Shown here: positions 52,101-61,100 of the stretch, piece after piece
Position numbering within the stretch: the first letter of the stretch is position 1
Layout: each line of letters opens with the position of its first letter
Assembly (NCBI GenBank): GCA_023079485.1
Contig: CM041085.1
Coordinates: 30,737,121 to 30,801,120 of the forward strand
Length of the DNA stretch: 64,000 nucleotides
Direction: 5' to 3'
Origin: Archilochus colubris
Lineage: Eukaryota; Chordata; Aves; Apodiformes; Trochilidae
Translations under genes and position numbers: made by a program
Notes under the pieces: generated by a model
The model's input: only the letters and a program-made list of their open reading frames with translations
Told to the model about the DNA's origin: nothing
Database searches by the model: none

Positions 52101-55100
52101 CACTTCCCAAGATAAAAATATTGGAATTAGTTAGCTATTGTTATTGTATAAGCTCTGTAAAGCTAAACAGTGAAAATGCAAGTGAATATTATTACTACCC
52201 TTTAATGAAAGTTGCATTCAATAATTGTCCTGCAACTATAAGCATGTACAATGAAAGTTAATTAACTAAACATTTTCCCCAGATTGGCCAGATACTATTT
52301 CTATCATGTGAACAACTTGGCATTGATAGTAAATGGAAAAACTACCCTTTATCTCATAGCAAAGGTCCAACTAATTTGTTACCATATTTGCATTTTAAAA
52401 AAAATAAAAGAAGATCTGAACTAAATTACACAGAATTACTTTATATCTCATAAACAAAATAGAAAATATTTTGATATAGTCAGTATACATCTAACATTTT
52501 CCCCTTCTACTGACTTTAAATAGCAGCAGCTTCTTTGAAGATGCAAAATCAACAATTCTTTATAATCCAGGAGTTCTTGTATTGGAATTTCCCTTATACT
52601 TCAGCTTTTAAAGTCTTGTGTTTTATTCTCTTTTTTGCATTTTCAAAATTGGTACTCTAGGTAATGAGAAATTAATTAAGATGTCGGTACTAGGTTAAAA
52701 TGAGAGTCTGGTGTTCTCCAAATGATCCAAACTCCATCCAAATTATTTCCTTAAAAAAGGATGGCCTCTTGCATGAATGTTGTTCTTTATAGTATCAGTG
52801 CTATTTAATTTGATGCAGATTATTAATGTCTAAATAATTTAGAAGATTAGATTCCACTATTTTGTATTTTATTAAATACAATTTCCCAGCAAAAAATTAC
52901 ACTAAAAGTAGTCTAATTCTCCTAAGTCATTACTTAATCAACATATACTCCATTTGAGGTTGTTATTTTTTTGTTTGTTTCTTTTTACTTTGTATTTTCC
53001 TAGTATGCTCGAGCAGATGAATTGGACAAAATGAGAAAGGAATACTCAGATGGTGTTGCCCACTTGACAGCTTTTATTGATGGAAGCAATAGTAAATTTT
53101 CAGTCCCTATAGAAGTATCTTTTCCTGATGTCAAAAAATTTGTACAAGATTTAGAAGTAAGTGCCTTCTTTTCATCCTTTTCTTTCTCCTTCAAGAAAAA
53201 CTTGAAACTAAATCTGAAATCACAGAATTATTTCCTTATACATTTTCATGTTTGTTTTTTTTTTAAGTGGTGCTTTTAATATAATTTCCTCTATAGCTAA
53301 TATAAGGAATTGTATTTGTATGAGTGACATTTCCAGAGCACATTTCCAAAACTCTATCTCACTACATATTTATTTCTGTGTAGTTTCAAATCTCATTCAG
53401 GTGAGTTGGTTGATAGATTTCATTCATTTGAAATATGATCCAGTGTTCACCAAAAGCAGTAATAACAATTTATGGTTGTGATATATATCTTTATCTCTTG
53501 AGAACAGACTTGTATCTTCCATGAATGCATAAATGCTGTCGTTGAAATTGTTTTTTTAAACATTTGTTTCAGAATATTAAGCAGAAATTGCCTTCCATGG
53601 AAACTCAGTACAAAATGGTTACAAGAACTGCGCAGCTTGTTACAAAAGAAGTTTCCCAAGAGGAAGTAAATGAAATGCTTGGAACTTTGACAAGGATCAA
53701 AGAGCAGCTGAACAAGGTTGCTGAAACTTTTTTGCTACACAGCTTGTTGACTGTTGAACTGGCGGATAGCAAGCTCCCCTACATGAATGCTCAGATGTAT
53801 GCATTTGAGCAAATATTTAGTTCTAGTAACAGTAAGTTGATTCAAAGTGGAGATAATGCTACTTCTTTTAGACTCTAAGAGTACCATTAAATTTTATATT
53901 CTTTTCTTAAGAAGTAACACTGGATCTTGATTGATCTCTCTTAAAGGAGTCAGGTAGCAACTACATAAATCCACATGTAGAAGAAGTTGCTATTTGTTGA
54001 CATTTACAATCTTTTTAAAATATCTTTTTTTCCCTTTAAAATGGCCAAAAGGTTAAAGAGTATTCCTGTACCCTGCTGTATGAATGCCAGAATCTGCTGT
54101 CTCCACTGGAAGAACTGGAAAAACAAATCACACATTTTTATGAATCTCTTGAAAAAGTCAACGAAATAATTTCTATTGTGGATCTTGAAGCACAACCTAC
54201 AACTGTTCTTAAACAAAAAGCTCAAGTAAGTTTCAAAAACATTTAAAAGTTTCTGCTGCTTCTAAGTATTTACCATTAACTTTCTAGAAATTTTGATTGC
54301 AACTGGGTAAGCTGAGCAAATATTTCTTCCTATTCAGGCAACACAGCCTATCCTAAAGTCAGCTAGGCATAAACATACAAAGATTGAAACCTGTGTTCCA
54401 TCCTAGTGCCTGTGGTTTCAATCCAATAAGTAAATAAGAGGTGTTTGTTGTTTTTGTTTTTTTTTTAATCTAGCAGAAATAGGACAGATATATCAGAAAT
54501 ACATCAGGGTTTTTATTAAGCAGATGATGATTTCTTGGTCAATCATAGAAGTTTATTAGAAGTTTGGAACTGGTTTATTTGAAGTGCACTGTAGAACATT
54601 AACTTTTCCACCTGACCAATAAATGTTTCCCTCTGGAGGAATTTGGAGGTGGTCAACTCAGTGAGTTTAAGCTTTGTAACTTAATGAAAAATGATGATTT
54701 GGAAATGTTGACTTGGAATCAATCCAGTCCATTTATGTTCCCAAGTAAGTCCTCTTCTCTTTAAGAACACCAGCTGAGCTTTGTGTCAAGTCTGCAGGCG
54801 AAGGAGCGGCTCCTAAGAGTACTCCTTCCTCTGCTTCTAAAGGTTAACCTGTCCCAGAATCTCACCAAAAAAAGACATGTTCTTCTGCAGTTATTTACCA
54901 ACCCAGGAACAAAAATCCTATTTTGAGGAGTGCAGGGTTACTTCAATAACAGAAGAGCTTCCTCACCATGAGATTTTTAAAACCTTTTTTTCCAGATGGT
55001 GTGACTTCACCTATGTTTCTTTTTTTTTATATTTTTTTTTTAATTCTCACTACTTTATGCCATTTGCCATTTGTAATAAAATCTGAATTTAAATAGCTGA

Positions 55101-58100
55101 CAAGAAAGGTTCAAAAGGCAAAAAAATTATAACCTACTATTAGGTACCACCATTCTTATACCAATTGCTTATATCTTTCCATTATGCAATAAATATAGAT
55201 GTCCCATAAAATTAAATCACAAAATAATATATTGACCTGCATATTCTAAAACTAACCAAAATGGCCACATACATGTCTGTGTCTATTTTTATAGACAGCT
55301 AGATCTCTCTTTTGGGTACAGGCCTCTGCATACAAGGGGAAAGTTGTGTTGTCTGTGTGTTATTCTGTACAACATTTTGAGTACTCTGTGTGTGATGGGG
55401 CTTTTAACTTGCTGCTTTTGTCCTTATAATCAAATAATATCATCCTGTTTTCTTGTCAGACTTTTTTCTCCTTTATTCCTGGCCAGGATGGATATATGGT
55501 TTTTTTCTTTCAGGATTTGGTAGCCTATCAAGAAAACTGCAAGAAAGATTTATCCCTGATTGAGAGAAACAGTCAGAGCATTCTGCAGCGTGTGACATCC
55601 AGTGAAGTAAAACAGCATTTCCATCAGTCAACATTTCAGAAGAAAGTTACACAAGTTCAAATTACTTTTCAGGTAATTATATCAAATCTTGGTGCATATT
55701 TCTGAGAGTTTGTTCATACAAAGCTGATCATATAAATCATACACAGATCATATTAAAGCTGCAGTCGAGCTTACCTGTAGAGCCCTATGTTGTTATTAGC
55801 CATCATAACATTTTTCAGGCTATTCAGCCCCAGTCTAACTTCAGTCCTGTGTGAAATTAATTATTACCTTAGTCAGATCTCCAGATGTTTGGTTCTATCA
55901 GATTTGTTTTTAGGTGAATGTTGTTCCGTGTAAAGTTATATAAACTGATTTTTAAGCTACTGGAAGTCAATTATCTGTACAAAGCCACATCTGAAAAGTG
56001 GATTTAAAAATTTACATTGTGTTTTGTGGGTAGTACTCAAAGATCGGTGGGGTTTGATTTATAGTTTAGCAAAACTTAAAAAGGCATAGCAAGATGTTGA
56101 AGTTGAGAACTACAGATTTGATCAGCTCAGTGGGTAAAATCATTACATTACACTGAGTTTTGTAACTAGTAAGGATGGTAAACTGTATGGTTGCTAAGGT
56201 GTGTTGGAGTTACCTTGCTGCAGCAGAACTGGTGAAATAGTGATGTGTCCTGGTAAATTTTGTTTTTTATGAATGGAATTATAACCACTGGTTAATGGAA
56301 AACACTGGGACAGACTACAAAGCAGAATAATGAAAAGCTGTGACAGAGGTTACAAACCAAGAGAATTTCAGAGTAAGAACTAAAACATCAAATTGCTGCC
56401 TTTCTTTTGAAAGGCTTTCTACCTGGTTGCTTATCTGGCCTTCTAATGTGATAAGCATACAAACCTCTTCTAGGTCGGAGGACCTGTAGCATGGAACGAG
56501 TTGGATCCAGAGATCAAACCACCTTCATGCAGAGTCATGTAGGAGGAGGCAGTCTGTTATATGGAAAAATGGAATGGCAAGCTCTTAGCCATTCCAGGTG
56601 CTTTGGAAAGTAGGCTCTCAGATAGAAATGTTACCCAAATAGCAGAGGCATTCTGAAGGTACAAGAGACAACTATATTAGATAGCTACCCACTTTTATGG
56701 AATAAAGGATGACATGAAGGACAACATTAGCATGAGCTATAGTCAAAGTTTCAGAAATTTGGAATACAGGAGCATGAAAGGGAGAAGCATTCATGAATGA
56801 CATATATTTGAAAGAGTGACACCAATAAAATGTATTTTTTGTAAGATTGTGGTAAAAGAGAGCAAATAAAAATGAGTAAGAAAGTATCAGCTCATTTTCT
56901 TTGCTTACAACTCAGAATATGGTCAGGAAAGCTGGTGAATGGAGAAAAAACATAGAAGCAAATAGCCGCTTGATGAAGAAATTTGAGGAGTCTAGAGCAG
57001 AACTGGAGAAAGTAATTCAGATTGCCAATTGTTGCTTAAAAGAAAAAGGAAATCCTGAAGAACTTCTCAGGAAACATAGCGTGAGTAAATTTTCTGACCT
57101 TCTTGGAAATCTTTGAGTGCATGATGTACAAGTGAAAAGCTTACTTAATTTTAAAACTGATGTGGATTTCTTTCACATATAAAATTATACAGATCTGGTC
57201 TAACTACTGTTGAGACTGAAGAACAAAAAGAAATAAAAGGTCGTCCCTCTTACTGATGTATCTAAGCAACAAGAAGTTGAAGAGAGAAATCCCCTTAGAA
57301 GTTAGGGTCAGTTTTGCTGGTAGAACCATTGGGAATAGAGAGATACTGCATTTTGCTAGTCTCATGCATCCATTGATTTTATTGGTTTGTTTTTTTAGAT
57401 GAATAACTGTATTATAACCATTACTTATGCATGTAGCTTTAGAATATACATATATAAAAATACCATCCCATAGTATTGGTTGAGAATAAATTAATTTGCT
57501 GGAAATAGCTAGAAATTGTTCTTTCTTTAGTTCATACTTCAGTTCTTCAGTACAGCAGACGTAATCTTGAAACTTACAAAGTGTGTTAGGGAACTTCATG
57601 TTGGCAGGTTACCCTATCAATCTTCATCTCCTCACTTTCCACCACAACTTTAGGAATTCTTTAACCAGTTGGATCAGAGAGTCTTGAATGCCTTTCTGAA
57701 AGCATGTGATGAACTTACTGACATCCTTCCAGAACAAGAGCAACACAACCTGCAGGAAGCTGTGAGAAAACTCCATAGGCAGTGGAAGGTTAGTAATGTT
57801 GAATGATCTCTCTGGAAATTTTAAATCTTAACTTTGGAATGTTTCTGCATGACCTATATATGAAAAAATAAAATAAAAAAACTAAAGACAGTTACATCTA
57901 GAAATATGTTCTCAAAAAAGCCTTGCTAAGCAGGGTGGTCAAAAGCCAAGAAACAAGAATAATTAATTGTAAAACCTTAATTTCTCTCCCAACATGCAGC
58001 AATAGTGACATTTGTGTTAAGAATATTTGTGAAGACAAGGTGCTAGCTTTTATTCATGCTAACTTTGGATGACAGCAGTAACTTTTCCAGCCTTAATAAA

Positions 58101-61100
58101 ACAACTTTGTAAGTGGTCCGACTATCAGTTTAAATTGTCTTCTGCCAAAAATCTCTAACAACTGTACAAACATTGCTCATAAGCTATGGAATTTTTTTGC
58201 CTGCCACAGTGTGTTGCAGGTCAAAGCTGAAGTGATGGTTGTGTGGTTTCATGCTGTCATCCTTACAGGAGTCTTTGGACGCAGCAATGAATGTAGTTTC
58301 CTTGTGATTTTCGCTTTATCACTTTAAACAGGAAATATTTGGTATGTCTTACCAAGAATCAAGATGTCTCTGTAATGTGCCTTATACATACATATTCTGG
58401 TCCCTGAAAACTTATAACCTTATGATATATGTAAGCACAATATAAGTAAGATAGTTGCTTTATTTATTTAATGTGGAGAATTCCCATTTGTTCATGCATA
58501 TATGGTCTTCATTTTCTATATTAGCAGTTTTTTAGATTGTTTATTAGTAGTAACTTCACACTAAAGTAGGGGAAGTAGTGTTCTATCTCCCTTTATTTAT
58601 TGACTCTGTGGGTGTGTAGGATCTTCAAACAGAAGCCCCGTATCATTTGATCCACTTGAAGATTGAAGCACAGAGAAACAAGTTCCTGGTCACAGTAGAG
58701 GAGTGCAAAGCTGAACTAGCTCGACAAAACAAGGTGCTGTCAAGAGAAGGCAATGAAAGGATGATCAAGGAACACATGGTATGGATTATATGCCACCCCG
58801 TGGGCATTTGAAGAAATACATTCCAGTCTCAATAATAAACAGAAAGTCTGACAAACACTTGAATTTCCAAACGCTGTGACAATTAAATCAGATCTGTCCT
58901 TGGGGTCTTTAACAAAACCTTTTTCTGTATTTCCCATCAGTTGTTCTTTGGTGACAAAGGATCTTACCAGCTGTGTGAGAAAAGGCTACAACGGATGGAA
59001 GAACTCTGCCAAAAACTACCAGTTTCTGATCCAGTGAGGGCTACGTTAGAAAGCAGCCAAAGAATCCTGAAGGAGCTCAAATCCCAGATAGACAGCACAT
59101 TTATAAAGCTGACACAGCACTCGGACACCTGGAAGGGCTATAAGAACAGGTGTCAGCTCAATTGCTAGCTGGGTCTTGTAGAGCTTTGTGTGGGGACACA
59201 GCACATACATCAGTGTCACATAAAAAGTGATACTGAGTTTCTGGCTACTATTAGAAAGCTATACTTTATGTATTAATTCCAAAAACCGTAGTGATTTTTT
59301 AAGTGTATTTCAAAATTTTTGTTTTAAATTGAAGAAGTTACCTTTTGGTGATGACAATTTTTATCTGACTTTTTTCTTTGCTTTGCATCATCTGATATTT
59401 CATTTCAGATTTTCTGAATTGGAAAATTGGATTTTGTCAACAGAAAAAGAGCTAAAGAAGATAAAGGAAAATGTCAATGATACTGCCAAATACAAGCAAT
59501 GCAAAGCATTTGTTGGGGTAAACCCTTGCCTTATATTCTAATAAAGCTACAATCATTGCTACTGGGACTTGGGATGAAGCTGTATTCTGAAGTAGCACAA
59601 CTGTTTTACTATGAGCACCAAAGCAGCTGTGATGATCCTTGATATTCTTAAATACATTTCAAGGAGAACTTTCCACACACAGCGAAGTGTGGCAGAAGTT
59701 CCTACTTTTAGTAATTTAGAGAATGGAAGGCCCTATTACCTGTATATTCAGAACATTCAAAATATAGAAGCAGATGGAATAAGTACTTTTCCGGTCATCC
59801 TGCTGCTGTGTAGACAACCCAAAAATGGTGGACTGGATATTTTTGAAGAATCAATGATACTGTCTTACATCTAGGGAAAATGGTAGTAAAAATTATCTTC
59901 TATGATAGTATCACAGAGGAACCATTCACTTTTGCATTGGTGACTGGTAACAGAAATGACAGAACACTTAAAATTGCAGCAGTGTGTTAACTTAGTTCCA
60001 GGCAATGATATATATGTCACCTGGGACCTAGCTTGACCCTTGTTTTTAATTTCCCATACTAGGAGCAAAAATAAGAATGTAGGAGTCTGTGTGAAAGCCA
60101 TAAACAGGTTATGAGGCTAAGTGTGCACAGAAACATAGTTAGAATGGCCTTGAATAATGGAGATACACCTTTAGCTTAATGGGTGCTTCTGCTCAAAAAA
60201 GTCTGATTTGTTGATGCAGTTTCATCGCTGGCAACTTCTCATCAGCACTGGCACAAAGATAATTTGTGGTGAAAAAGTTAATTTGTGGTGAAAAGAGGCT
60301 GAGAGGGTAAGAACTATTTAAATAGGTTGAAAGAGACACAAAATCTTGTATCACATGAAATCTTATGTTTGGGAAAGTCAGCATTTAGAATTAAACTGGT
60401 AATTAAGAAATTTGGTCAATGTATGGAAAATATATACATGGTACGTGATGTCTCAACTGTAGGCTAAACTGTGAAGAACAAGTACTTCACTACTACTTAT
60501 TAAATAATGAACTAATAAGGAGTAGGGGAGTATTCTTTGGAGGAAATGCAAAAATCTAACCCATTCGAACAGAATTAGAGTGTGTGAATAAAAAAACCCC
60601 TACATTTCTAGGGTTTCAAGATAAGAAAGGTAGTATGTTTACGCTACTAATTTTTGAACTAATGCCATGAATGCCACTCGTTCATATAAGTTGTTTATTT
60701 GAAGAAAATGCATTTTGATTCTTCCACAGGAAATTAGGAAGCATATTAACAAGCAAGGAGAAAATCACATCTGGCTGAAATCTAGACTTGCTGTTTTGAC
60801 TGCAGTATGTCCTGATTTGGAGGCCAAAAAGACAGAGGATGAGCTTTGTAAACTTTCCAGCGACTTCAAGGGACTCCTAGATTTGCTGGCTGAGGTACAG
60901 TATAAGGGATACAAGAATTGTCCATTTACAGTGTCACATGAAATTACATCAATCATGGCTTCACAGGCATAAATTCCCCCCGTCGTGTTTTTTTAATTAA
61001 ACTACAAGCATCCAGCAATGAAAAACTCATTTGTACTCACTGGGTAACAAAGGTCTGAGAGTCACAGGCAACAAAATACTGACAATAGCATAATGGATCT

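Larger units (their letters stand above)
50732..53003 (+). other. SYNE1: Intron 16 (about 2.3 kb)
   Basis: Nearly half is the antisense CR1 at 51045-52118. The rest is AT-rich without recognised features. Confidence 0.8.

Noticed and set aside
53717..53878. Extension of exon 18 to a downstream stop as the normal coding form
   Set aside because: Homology requires the K/V junction at 53716/54052; the extension has no similarity to nesprin-1 that I recognise. It is kept only as a possible alternative splice.
57204..57599. 131-codon minus-strand ORF in intron 21
   Set aside because: No domain or conserved motif, and it lies within a short intron of SYNE1.
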